Of a DNA stretch of 59,254 bases, positions 16,857 through 24,898 are shown piece by piece. The notes beneath the pieces are model-generated. The model did no database searches. It saw nothing but the letters and a program-made list of their open reading frames with translations, and was not told the DNA's origin. The position numbers were made by a program, and so were the translations under genes. Numbering within the stretch: the stretch's first letter is position 1; the number at the start of each line of letters is the position of its first letter. Source of the DNA: an uncultured Neomegalonema sp. GTDB taxonomy: Bacteria; Pseudomonadota; Alphaproteobacteria; Rhodobacterales; Rhodobacteraceae. The stretch spans positions 1-59,254 of the forward strand of contig CALKIZ010000068.1 in the NCBI GenBank assembly GCA_937995735.1. Direction: 5' to 3'.

Positions 16857-18194
16857 TTAACGCATCAACGGTCCCCAAGCCGGGTCAGAAGCGGGGCCGG
16901 GGGTCCGAACGCGCTGTTCACCGCCTCCCCTAACATCCACCGTGTAAAGCGCGGATTGGCCGTTTTCTCCTGATGTCTCCCGATAAAACATCAAGCGACG
17001 ACCGTTTGGTGACCATGTTGGGCTGTCATCAAGGAAGCTGCTTGTCAGCATACGCTCGCCGGAACCATCCGGGGCCATGACGCCAATGCCAAACGCCCCC
17101 TTGGTGATTTTGGTAAAAGCGATCAGATCACCGCGAGGCGACCAAACAGGCGACGCATAACTTCCATCGCCAAAGCTGATACGTCTCGGGTTCCTGCCAT
17201 CGCCGCCCATGACGTAAAGCTGCTGAGATCCGCCACGATCAGACTCGAAGACAATTTGAGAAGCATCAGGCGAGTAAGAAGGCGCAGTATTAATCGACGC
17301 GCCGCGCGTCAATTGTTGAACCTGACGCGACGCCAAATCCATCCGGTAAATATCTGTTGTACCACCCTTAGCGAGGCTCATGACCACGCTGGTTCCATTG
17401 GGCGAGAAGCGCGGCGCAAATGTCATACCGGGGAACCGGCCAAGAATTTCTTGGCGGCGGGTTTCCACATCGAGCAAGTAAACGCGAGGCAAACCATCCC
17501 GATAGGTAATGTAAGTCACCTCTTGCGAACGCGGCGAATATCGCGGTGTCAGGACCAAAGAATTACCACCGGTTAAATATTCAACATTCGCTCCGTCGTA
17601 ATCCATTACCGCAAGACGCTTCACACGTTTGTCTTTCGGTCCTTGCTCATCAACAAAAACAACGCGCGTTTCGAAATATCCCGGCTCTCCGGTCAAGCGC
17701 TCGTAAATTGCATCCGCAGTCCGATGCGCCATCCGGCGCCAGGCACCCGGATCGGCAGTATATTGAAATCCGGCAAGTTGCTGTTGGCTCACAACATCCC
17801 ACAAGCGAAATTTCAGCGTCATGCGCCCATCGCCGGCTTGCGTCGTCTCACCGGTAACCAAAGCAACCGCATTAGAAACAGCCCGCACATCACTAAAGCG
17901 GGGAGGCGAGATAAAACTCGGCGCAAGCGGAGCCACAGCTGCATCGGGAACAGCACGGAAAAGCCCGGTCGAAGCGAGGTCCGCTTCAATGACTTGCGCA
18001 ATCTGACTGCCGAGTTGATCCGGGCGCCCATTCCCACTGAAAAAATCAAGCACGGAAACCGGCAGCGGCTCCACAATCCCCTGATCGAGAGTCAGTTTGA
18101 GCGGTGCAGACTGAGCCACAGCACGTTCGGAAAACGCTAAAAATGCAGGCAATAAGAAAGCCAGAAGCCTGAGCCGCAACGGTGTCTTTGTCAT
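16857..18194 (-). CDS. tolB: Tol-Pal periplasmic protein TolB
   Basis: A 445-residue exported protein. The signal peptide (about 1-28, ending VAQS) precedes an N-terminal alpha/beta domain (about 29-160) and a six-bladed PD40/WD40-like beta-propeller. The propeller is recognisable from repeats such as YSPRSQEVTYITYRDG, FSPNGTSVVMSLAKGG, YSPDASQIVFESDRGG and WSPRGDLIAFTK. TolB binds Pal through the propeller and TolA through its N-terminus, switching Pal mobility during constriction. The start overlaps the tolA stop by four bases (ATGA), so the two are translationally coupled. Domains are complete and the length is standard. Confidence 0.97.
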   Translation of the reverse strand: MTKTPLRLRLLAFLLPAFLAFSERAVAQSAPLKLTLDQGIVEPLPVSVLDFFSGNGRPDQLGSQIAQVIEADLASTGLFRAVPDAAVAPLAPSFISPPRFSDVRAVSNAVALVTGETTQAGDGRMTLKFRLWDVVSQQQLAGFQYTADPGAWRRMAHRTADAIYERLTGEPGYFETRVVFVDEQGPKDKRVKRLAVMDYDGANVEYLTGGNSLVLTPRYSPRSQEVTYITYRDGLPRVYLLDVETRRQEILGRFPGMTFAPRFSPNGTSVVMSLAKGGTTDIYRMDLASRQVQQLTRGASINTAPSYSPDASQIVFESDRGGSQQLYVMGGDGRNPRRISFGDGSYASPVWSPRGDLIAFTKITKGAFGIGVMAPDGSGERMLTSSFLDDSPTWSPNGRRLMFYRETSGENGQSALYTVDVRGGGEQRVRTPGPASDPAWGPLMR

Positions 18195-20362
18195 TGAATC
18201 GAAATCCTTCTTGGATCAAAAACAATATCGATCTGTTGCCATGATCCATACTTTTGAGGCGGCAACTGAAATGGTTGGCAAGACGTATCCTGCAAAGCCC
18301 TTAACGCATGTTCAACCGCAAGGCCCGAACCATTAAGTGGTGTCGCATTACTCACACGGCCATCACGGGTAAGATTAACGCGCATCGTAACAATTTGAGT
18401 CGTCTGCCCGATCGTTCGCCAGCACCGCGAAAGCTGGTTTAAAAGCTGTTGTTGTTCGCCCGGCGATAAGGGAGCAGCGTTATTCTGTGCCGCGACATTC
18501 CGGGAAAATGTCCGTGACCCGCCTGCGGAGCCAGCCCCCTGTGATCCCACAGCATCCCCAAGCAATGCCAGGAACGAATCCCCCGCAGGTGCTTGCGCCG
18601 GCGCTGGCGCACCGGAGCCAATATTCAAATTACGGTCCGTCTGTTGGCCGATTTGCGTTTGTGAATTGTATTGCTCGAGCTGTTGCTGACGCAGCGCGTA
18701 TTGGCGTGCAGCCTCGGCTTCATCAGCACGGCGTCTTTGTTCCGCCTCCCAAGCGCGTTGGGCTTGCTCTTCGGCGAGACGCTGCTGTTCCTCACGGGCA
18801 CGCTGCTCCGCTTGCTCGCGCAAGCGTTGCTGTTCGGCAATTTCCGCCTGCCGGCGGGCTTCCAGCTCGGCCTGAGCTTGTCTCAGGGCTTCGGCCTCTT
18901 CCTCAACTTTACGCCGTTCTTCAGCGAGGCGTGCAGCTTCCGCTTCAGCAACACGTTTTGCTTCATCTTCGGCGGCGCGTTGCGCGGCAACCTCTTTTTC
19001 AGCTTTTCTTTGAGCTTCGGCTTCGGCCAGACGCCTTGCCTCCTCCTCGGCGGCACGTTGGGCCGTAAGCTCTTCTTCAGCTTTCTTTCGCTCTTCTTGC
19101 GCGAGTCTCAGCCGTTCAAGCTCCGCTTCAGCCAAACGTTTTGCTTCTTCCTCAGCTTTTTTTCGCGCCTCTTCTTCCGCAAGTCTTTGCTTTTCCAATT
19201 CCGCTTCAACTAAACGCTTCGCTTCTTCTTCCGCTGCGCGTTTAGCGGCAAGTTCTTCTGCTTTTTTCTGAGCCTCGGCTTCAGCTTGGGCCAATCTTTG
19301 TTGTTCCAGCTCAGCCTCAACAAGCCGCTTGGCTTCTTCTTCAATAGCCTTGCGGCGTTCGGCTTCTTCAGCTGCCCGTTCAGCTTCCGCTAAGCGCTCG
19401 GTCTCTTCTTTAGCCGCTAGCTGTTCGGCCAATTCTCTTTCGGCTTCAATCCGCGCATCTTCTGCCGCGATGCGGGCATCTTCAGCTGCAAGGCGTTCTT
19501 CCTCTGCAAGCTCCGCAGCGCGTTTTTCAGCCTCCGCCGCGTCTTCAGACAATGTCAGTTTTTCAAGGGCCTCACGTGCCAGATCTGCTGTGCGATCCTG
19601 ATCATCCTCTGTGTTTCTCTGTTGAGGTCCGTCACCGGCCTCAGCCACGGGTGATGCGGGCGTTTTTTCATCACTCGATTCAGCCGCAAGACTTCCGCGC
19701 GGCTTCGATCGGGGCAATGGAGAATCCGACGGCGGCGCACCATTACGTTGCGGCTCTGCCGCTTCAGCAACATCAATAGATGGCGCCGGATCAGGCGTTT
19801 GCTCGGCTTGCTCTTCCGGTTCAGGCGGTTGATCCGGGTCGGTATCAATATCAAGCGCATCAAGCACGCCGCGTGGTTGTTTCGGTGCTTCTGGAGCTGT
19901 GACGATCCGAACACGATCATCCGGCACAATATCCGCCCTTGCGACAGGCTTATCCTGTAAAGACCGCGAATCCAAAGCAAGGTCTGGTGCGTTACGATCC
20001 ACATCAACCGGTGAAGACTCCGACGATGATGTCTCAACCTCCGGAATGAAAATATCCGGTGGCGCCGAGAGCGTTACACCATCAGAGGAAGGCGCAACCA
20101 AAGAGGGCCGGGTGGGAGGGATATTAATAGCGATATCAAAATCCGGCTCAGGCGGTGTCGGGTTTTGGGGCGGTAATAAATTTTCAGAAGACACATTCGG
20201 GGACCGCGAAACCGCAACGTTATATTCGTCCAGTGTCATAATCTCGACGGCCACCGGTGGCCCGGATTCAGGCGAAATAAAGGGTTCTGGACGCGCAGGA
20301 GTAAGCGCTAGGGCCAACAGCCCCAGATGCAAAACACCTGATATAACGGGTCCGACATACAT
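18191..20362 (-). CDS. tolA: TolA, long form with extended coiled coil
   Basis: At 723 residues this is much longer than E. coli TolA (421). A short N-terminal transmembrane helix (about 4-21) is followed by a Pro/Asp-rich acidic stretch (about 25-250). A very long Ala/Glu/Lys/Arg/Leu coiled coil spans roughly residues 260-570, with repeated units such as EEEAKRLVEAELE and AQRAAEEEARRLAEAE. The C-terminal TolA domain (about 620-723) carries SRCWRTIGQ and MRVNLTRDGRV, which contact Pal, CpoB and TolB. TolA transmits force from TolQR across the periplasm. The gene overlaps tolB by four bases. The start is ATG with only a weak, distant GAGGA upstream. Confidence 0.93.
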   Translation of the reverse strand: MYVGPVISGVLHLGLLALALTPARPEPFISPESGPPVAVEIMTLDEYNVAVSRSPNVSSENLLPPQNPTPPEPDFDIAINIPPTRPSLVAPSSDGVTLSAPPDIFIPEVETSSSESSPVDVDRNAPDLALDSRSLQDKPVARADIVPDDRVRIVTAPEAPKQPRGVLDALDIDTDPDQPPEPEEQAEQTPDPAPSIDVAEAAEPQRNGAPPSDSPLPRSKPRGSLAAESSDEKTPASPVAEAGDGPQQRNTEDDQDRTADLAREALEKLTLSEDAAEAEKRAAELAEEERLAAEDARIAAEDARIEAERELAEQLAAKEETERLAEAERAAEEAERRKAIEEEAKRLVEAELEQQRLAQAEAEAQKKAEELAAKRAAEEEAKRLVEAELEKQRLAEEEARKKAEEEAKRLAEAELERLRLAQEERKKAEEELTAQRAAEEEARRLAEAEAQRKAEKEVAAQRAAEDEAKRVAEAEAARLAEERRKVEEEAEALRQAQAELEARRQAEIAEQQRLREQAEQRAREEQQRLAEEQAQRAWEAEQRRRADEAEAARQYALRQQQLEQYNSQTQIGQQTDRNLNIGSGAPAPAQAPAGDSFLALLGDAVGSQGAGSAGGSRTFSRNVAAQNNAAPLSPGEQQQLLNQLSRCWRTIGQTTQIVTMRVNLTRDGRVSNATPLNGSGLAVEHALRALQDTSCQPFQLPPQKYGSWQQIDIVFDPRRISIQ

Positions 20363-20435
20363 TAACGACGTGTCCTCATTACCAAAAATTCTTAAACATC
20401 AAGATTTTGACGACTGCTAGGCCAAATTCAGGCAT

Positions 20436-20447
20436 GTTCTTAAGAAC
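20436..20447. repeat. 12-bp perfect palindrome in the tolR-tolA gap
   Basis: GTTCTTAAGAAC is exactly self-complementary and lies in the 132-base gap between tolR and tolA, about 75 bases before the tolA start. It is a candidate dimer-binding operator; by itself it is too short to be decisive. Confidence 0.4.
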
Positions 20448-20494
20448 TTTCGCCTTAACACTTTTGAAACAGCGTTCGAAACCTCCGTGGCAGC

Positions 20495-20989
20495 CTATTG
20501 CGGTTGGACAGCGCGAACGCCGCTGGCCACCGGACCACCCGGATCTGTCACCAGTCCAATATTACGAAAATCTACCGAGTTAAGCAGACCCATCACCTGC
20601 ATCACGTCGCCATATCCCACGGCTTGGTCGGCGCGCACGAACACCCGTTCATCAGATCCGCGCTCGGATGCAATCGCTGAAAGCCGCTCACGCAGTTCTG
20701 CTGTCGTTACGGGATCGCCTTGCAAAAAGATCGTCCCATCAACATCAACATTAACGGTCACAGGCTCGCGCTGTTCTGTGGGCAATGGATTTGCGTCCGT
20801 TTTAGGAAGGTTCACCGGAACACCCACGGTCAATAAAGGCGCGGCAACCATGAACACAATCAGCAAAACCAACATAACATCCACGAATGGCGTCACGTTG
20901 ATTTCAGAGATTGCACCACCGCGCCCACGCCTGCGGCCCTTTCCATTGCGCCGACCGCCCATACGGCCACTTCCGAGCGCCGCACCCAT
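20495..20989 (-). CDS. tolR: TolR, ExbD-type proton-channel subunit
   Basis: A 164-residue protein with a basic Gly/Arg-rich N-terminus, one transmembrane helix (about 35-55) and a periplasmic ExbD fold. The motif ISEINVTPFVDVMLVLLIVF is characteristic, and D37 in this helix is the expected proton-path residue. With TolQ it converts proton motive force into TolA movement. The ATG overlaps the tolQ stop in TAATG, so TolQ and TolR are coupled. The N-terminal extension (GGRRNGKGRRRGRGG) is longer and more basic than in E. coli, a common alphaproteobacterial feature. Assignment is secure from motif and operon position. Confidence 0.96.
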   Translation of the reverse strand: MGAALGSGRMGGRRNGKGRRRGRGGAISEINVTPFVDVMLVLLIVFMVAAPLLTVGVPVNLPKTDANPLPTEQREPVTVNVDVDGTIFLQGDPVTTAELRERLSAIASERGSDERVFVRADQAVGYGDVMQVMGLLNSVDFRNIGLVTDPGGPVASGVRAVQPQ

Positions 20990-21762
20990 TACGCTGCCCG
21001 CCGTTCGAGCTGACGCGACAACAATGTGGAAAACTCATCCGAGAAAGTTTCCAATCGCGCTGACAAGCGCCCAACTCGTTCAGATAATGCGTTGTAGGCA
21101 ATGACAGCAGGAATTGCGGCAATAAGACCAAGCGCCGTCGCAAGCAATGCTTCCGCGATGCCCGGGGCAACAACCGACAAGTTTGTATTCTGACTTACGG
21201 CAATTTCTTCAAAGCTGTTTTTAATGCCCCATACAGTCCCGAATAATCCCACGAAAGGAGCAATTGCCCCCACGGTGGCGAGAAACCCCATCCATGTTTC
21301 CAGCTTTTGCGTCTCACGCTCAACGGCAACGCCCATCGCACGGTCTATGCGCTGCGACGCACCAGCAATCAATCCTCCGCCTGTCTCAAAAGACCGACGC
21401 CACTCCCGCATTCCTGATGCAAACACTCGCTCAATAGGCGAACGTTTCTCGGCATCCAGCTTGGAATAAAGATCATCAAGGGATGTACCCGACCAGAACG
21501 ACTTCTCAAAAGTATCAAACTTTTTCCGCAGAGCGCCAAACTTCCAGATCTTCTCAACGATGATTGCCCAAGACCAAAAAGACGCCGCGATGAGTATGAC
21601 CATCACAATTTGAACAACGAGGCTGGCCTCGCGGAACATCGACCAAGCCGAGAAATCCGGGCCTGTATTTAAAGCCTCAATCGCAGGTGACCCCTGACGC
21701 GGCGCGGCCCAAGACATCGCGCTCATGCTGCTATTCAGCAGGTCAATGGACAAAAATTCCAT
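20989..21762 (-). CDS. tolQ: TolQ, ExbB/MotA-type proton-channel subunit
   Basis: A 257-residue inner-membrane protein with three expected transmembrane helices: one near residues 40-62 (ASLVVQIVMVILIAASFWSW) and two in the C-terminal half around FLATVGAIAPFVGLFGTVWG and GIAEALLATALGLIAAIPAV. The latter contains the conserved GLFGTVWG turn and Thr/Ala-rich helix of TolQ/ExbB. It forms a pentamer around TolR. It lies downstream of ybgC and is directly coupled to tolR. Length and motifs match the family well. Confidence 0.96.
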   Translation of the reverse strand: MEFLSIDLLNSSMSAMSWAAPRQGSPAIEALNTGPDFSAWSMFREASLVVQIVMVILIAASFWSWAIIVEKIWKFGALRKKFDTFEKSFWSGTSLDDLYSKLDAEKRSPIERVFASGMREWRRSFETGGGLIAGASQRIDRAMGVAVERETQKLETWMGFLATVGAIAPFVGLFGTVWGIKNSFEEIAVSQNTNLSVVAPGIAEALLATALGLIAAIPAVIAYNALSERVGRLSARLETFSDEFSTLLSRQLERRAA

Positions 21763-21917
21763 TCAATTCAACCCTTTACAATCAAAGAACAGTCCTCGAA
21801 GGCGCACTACCCCAGTACGCAACGACCCAATTATCCAACGCATGGAAGACGGAACGCCTGAATCTTGACCAAAATTGGACTCTGCACAGCGAACGAGAGC
21901 GTTGATCTTTACCCGTC

Positions 21918-22397
21918 TCATTTAAGCATCGGTCTAAAAAGAGCGCGCACAGATTCAGGAGCAGCCCGCGGCTTTCCGTCACTCCCTATTCCAGCGCAGC
22001 GCACGAATGTTTTCGTCAACATGCGTCCACCCGATGTAATGACCTGACTCAAATCAAGACGGGACCGCCCCAGATTTTCAACCTTAGTTAGAACCTGCAA
22101 AGCCATGTCAAAAAGCGCGGGTGAGCGGTAATCAATTTCAAGCCGTGTCACCACGTAATTGATACCGTGAACCTTCAACAATTCAGTTTGGTCCAACCCG
22201 AGAACCCGCAGCATTTCGCTTCGACCCCGTTCCATAAAACGAAGATAACTCGCATGGTAAACAATACCGCCCGCATCAGTATCTTCCCAATGAACACGCA
22301 CCGGAAGGACATGCGTTCCACCTAAAATACGGCCGGAAAGCGGAGCATCATCAATTGTGGGAGCGATACTCTCAGTCATAAACCGCATTAATTCCAT
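21918..22397 (-). CDS. ybgC: YbgC-type acyl-CoA thioesterase (Tol-Pal associated)
   Basis: A 159-residue hotdog-fold thioesterase. The signature WEDTDAGGIVYHASYLRFMERGRSE matches the YbgC catalytic loop, with the active Asp expected at D41, and SRLDLSQ follows in the C-terminal half. It is the first gene of the tol-pal cluster, 155 bases ahead of tolQ, as in most proteobacteria. In E. coli it hydrolyses short-chain acyl-CoA and associates with lipid enzymes. The start could be the ATG at 22397 or the one at 22379; neither has a strong ribosome-binding site. Family certain, start uncertain. Confidence 0.93.
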   Translation of the reverse strand: MELMRFMTESIAPTIDDAPLSGRILGGTHVLPVRVHWEDTDAGGIVYHASYLRFMERGRSEMLRVLGLDQTELLKVHGINYVVTRLEIDYRSPALFDMALQVLTKVENLGRSRLDLSQVITSGGRMLTKTFVRCAGIGSDGKPRAAPESVRALFRPMLK

Positions 22398-22458
22398 TGA
22401 ACGCGCAAAACCGTCCGTCTGGAATGTGGCTTAGATGGTTACTAAGAGGTTAATATTA

Positions 22459-22485
22459 TCCGGCCAGCATTATTCTGTGGCCGGA
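22459..22485 (-). terminator. Hairpin terminator after the popZ-family gene
   Basis: TCCGGCCA (22459-22466) pairs perfectly with TGGCCGGA (22478-22485) around an 11-base loop, and on the minus strand it is followed by TAATATTAA. It lies about 33 bases past the popZ stop and before ybgC, so it should insulate the tol operon from upstream transcription. The downstream tract is AU-rich rather than a clean U-run. Confidence 0.55.
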
Positions 22486-22517
22486 AAGACTCGGTAAACC
22501 CTGAACTGAAGCGGTTC

Positions 22518-23876
22518 TCAGTCGTCATCATCTTTAACAAAACGTCGTGAACGGGCGCTGATACGATCAACCTCTTGCTTGACCATGTTTTCAACGAGGG
22601 TCGGCAAGTTATCACTCAACCAATCTCGCAGCATAGGACGCAATGTATCCTGAACCATTCCCTCAATCGTAGGGGAGTCATCATCGTCGGTGATCTTGAT
22701 ACCACCATAAATCCGACGAGGCGCATGTGCATCATACCGGGCCAAAGCCGCCAATGAGCGTGCCGCGCTCTCTTCGGCACCACCTGTTACGAGGGGTTCT
22801 GAAGGAGGCGTATTTTGCGGTACAGTCGGCAACCGGCCGCGCAGCGCATCGCGAACAAGACCGCCAACAGTTTCCATCTCATCTTCCGTTGGCGCGCCCT
22901 CATTTCGAGACGGCAAATGCTCTGCACCCATACTCGTCGAATAAGTCTCTTCGAGTTCAGGTCTTTCGTCCGTGCTGTAAAAGCGGTCGTCCAGAGCGCG
23001 TTCCCTTGCATCGTCGGGTCGTGCATCCTCCAAAAACGCACCGGAATAGTCGTCACTTAACCCGGTGACTGCAGCGTTTTCAAAATCGCGATCAAGATTG
23101 CTTTCATCTTTGAGGTTGGCCGAAACATTACCCGTCAATTCGACACGCTCAAAAACCGGCGGCGGAAGTTCTTCACTTTCATATCTTGGATTGCCCGCCA
23201 TCGTCGAAGCCAACGCATCAATCGACTCTTCCGAATCAATGCTGCGGGTCAGATCGAGAATTTCATCTTCATCGCCGTCGTTCATATCAATGTCATGGCG
23301 TTCGTCAGATGGCGAATTCCCGGTAGCACGGTCCATAAGGCTTCCAGCTCCCACACCGACAGTGCCAACCGCCGCAGCAGTCATCGCACCAATCCCCATG
23401 GGTGACGGCTCCGGTTCTTCCGGTAAATAAACCTCAGCAGTTTCAAGCAGATGTTCGTGATTTTCAGACTCGCCCGCTGCTGTGGAATCAAGCAATGCGT
23501 TCAGTTGAGCATCATCATCGACCATTTCCGTGAGTTCCAGCGTATCATCCGCTGCGAGCGGGTCTGTCTCACCTTCGGACAGGGGATGCCCGGCAACCCG
23601 CCGCCACAAAGCACCGTCACGCTGAGGGAATATCGTTTCTTCAGCAGGGTCCGGCGCGTCTGCGGCCAGAGCATCCACGGCCATAGCGGCGTCATATTCG
23701 GCCCGCGCCAAAGCCGCCGCATCATCGTCTATATCAAACGAAGCCACTGTTTCCTGTGGCTTTTCGGCGACTTCTACCGGCGGTGTTTTCACGTCCTCGT
23801 CGTCAATAATACGGCGAATCGAGGCAAGGATATCATCCATGCTCGGTTGCGAATGTGTGGAAGGCTTATCAGTCAT
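22518..23876 (-). CDS. popZ: PopZ-family (DUF2497) polar organising protein, long acidic form
   Basis: A 452-residue protein with the two conserved PopZ ends. The N-terminal helix SMDDILASIRRIIDDED is at about residues 12-28, and the C-terminal oligomerisation helices are within the last 60 residues (LRPMLRDWLSDNLPTLVENM then VKQEVDRISAR). Between them lie about 350 residues rich in Asp, Glu, Ser and Pro, a far longer disordered linker than in Caulobacter PopZ (177 residues). PopZ assembles polar condensates that anchor ParB and recruit cell-cycle proteins. The frame is open 39 codons upstream, but the ATG at 23876 gives the family start. In many Rhodobacterales tolC sits between pcm and this gene; here it is missing. 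Confidence 0.8.
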   Translation of the reverse strand: MTDKPSTHSQPSMDDILASIRRIIDDEDVKTPPVEVAEKPQETVASFDIDDDAAALARAEYDAAMAVDALAADAPDPAEETIFPQRDGALWRRVAGHPLSEGETDPLAADDTLELTEMVDDDAQLNALLDSTAAGESENHEHLLETAEVYLPEEPEPSPMGIGAMTAAAVGTVGVGAGSLMDRATGNSPSDERHDIDMNDGDEDEILDLTRSIDSEESIDALASTMAGNPRYESEELPPPVFERVELTGNVSANLKDESNLDRDFENAAVTGLSDDYSGAFLEDARPDDARERALDDRFYSTDERPELEETYSTSMGAEHLPSRNEGAPTEDEMETVGGLVRDALRGRLPTVPQNTPPSEPLVTGGAEESAARSLAALARYDAHAPRRIYGGIKITDDDDSPTIEGMVQDTLRPMLRDWLSDNLPTLVENMVKQEVDRISARSRRFVKDDDD

Positions 23877-24037
23877 GGCGCCCTTCGGTTTCCAAACCAC
23901 CGCGCAAAAGCGGCTCAATTTGAGACAGGTTACGCGCGGAGGCCGACAGGGACAAGATGCTGACCTGAAAACACATACACTGTACCTTCTCACGCCACGC
24001 TAGCCTGAGACTGTTAAAACCCTCTTATTAAAAGAGA

Positions 24038-24066
24038 AAACTCTCGTGAAACTCTTGCAAAACTCT
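24038..24066. repeat. Three AAACTCT heptamers phased at exactly 11 bp
   Basis: AAACTCT occurs at 24038-24044, 24049-24055 and 24060-24066. On the minus strand this reads AGAGTTT three times, one helical turn apart, starting at the pcm stop and ending about 160 bases before the popZ start. A small CTCTT/AAGAG hairpin with a short T-run follows (24022-24036), which may terminate pcm. The phasing suggests co-operative protein binding; no binding protein is known to me. Confidence 0.45.
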
Positions 24067-24719
24067 TAAAGCGTAAAGGCAACTTGCTTGGAAAACCCTG
24101 AAAGAACGGGTGCAGCCGCATCAAAAATCCAACGGTGACTGATCGCCATATCGCTTTTGGTCGAGACTTTTACCTGCCCAAAGCTGTTATCCATCCAGAT
24201 TGCAACCAACCGTCCACCTTCGGAAAGTTGATCGAACAGAGCCTGCGGCACATCACCGATTCCGCCTTGAACGAGAATAACATCGAAGGGTTTCTCGCTA
24301 TCCGCGCCCGCTTCGAGCGGCCCGGTCAACACGGCAACATTATCACACCCGAGGCTGGAGAGCGTTTCTTCGGCGGATTTCGCCATGCCCTCATCGCTTT
24401 CGACCGCAATCACCGACCGGCAGAGCCGCGAGAGCACCGCGCTCGAATAACCCATGCCGCATCCGATATCGAGAACATCATCCCCCGGCTCGATTTCCGC
24501 CGAATCAACCATTTTGGCGAAGACACGCGGATCGAGCAGCCAGCGGTTTTTGCTCAGCTCTACCGACTCGCCCGCATAGGCCACAGGGCGCTTGGAAGGC
24601 GGCACAAACCGCTCACGCGGAACCGCCAGCATCGCCTCAACGATGCCATAGCGCGTCACATCCGAAGGCCGGACCTGACAATCGACCATATATTCCCGAG
24701 CGACAGCATAATCCTGCAT
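24066..24719 (-). CDS. pcm: Protein-L-isoaspartate O-methyltransferase family protein
   Basis: About 217 residues from the ATG at 24719; the frame opens 13 codons earlier. The N-terminus AREYMVDCQVRPSDVTRYGI and the PRERFVP motif are typical of the alphaproteobacterial Pcm-like branch. The SAM-binding motif I VLDIGCGMGYSS is at about 82-93. Pcm repairs isoaspartyl residues by methylation; members of this branch usually sit beside tolC, and their enzymatic activity is less well documented. The gene here lies about 190 bases upstream of popZ with no tolC between. The methyltransferase fold is clear; substrate is inferred from the family. Confidence 0.87.
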   Translation of the reverse strand: MQDYAVAREYMVDCQVRPSDVTRYGIVEAMLAVPRERFVPPSKRPVAYAGESVELSKNRWLLDPRVFAKMVDSAEIEPGDDVLDIGCGMGYSSAVLSRLCRSVIAVESDEGMAKSAEETLSSLGCDNVAVLTGPLEAGADSEKPFDVILVQGGIGDVPQALFDQLSEGGRLVAIWMDNSFGQVKVSTKSDMAISHRWIFDAAAPVLSGFSKQVAFTL

Positions 24720-24898
24720 GACAGCGACCCTTTGAGAGAAGTTAAGATCCCATAGCACCCACCGCCCGCCATCCGCAACGCGAATGCGCCCCTCCGCGTC
24801 ACAAACTCAACCATCACGGCGGGCAAACCACCCCACCGCGCGCTCCCTTGTCACAGAGGGCAGGAATGCCCATCTCTTTCTAACGAGGGAGAATGGGC

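Noticed and set aside
18487-19213. Long plus-strand frames opposite the tolA coiled coil, Leu/Phe/Arg-rich
   Set aside because: They are direct products of the repetitive coil codons read backwards, with no independent support.
22398-24065. tRNA or small RNA genes in the popZ gaps
   Set aside because: No cloverleaf or conserved RNA motif was seen; the fold-backs there fit terminators better.
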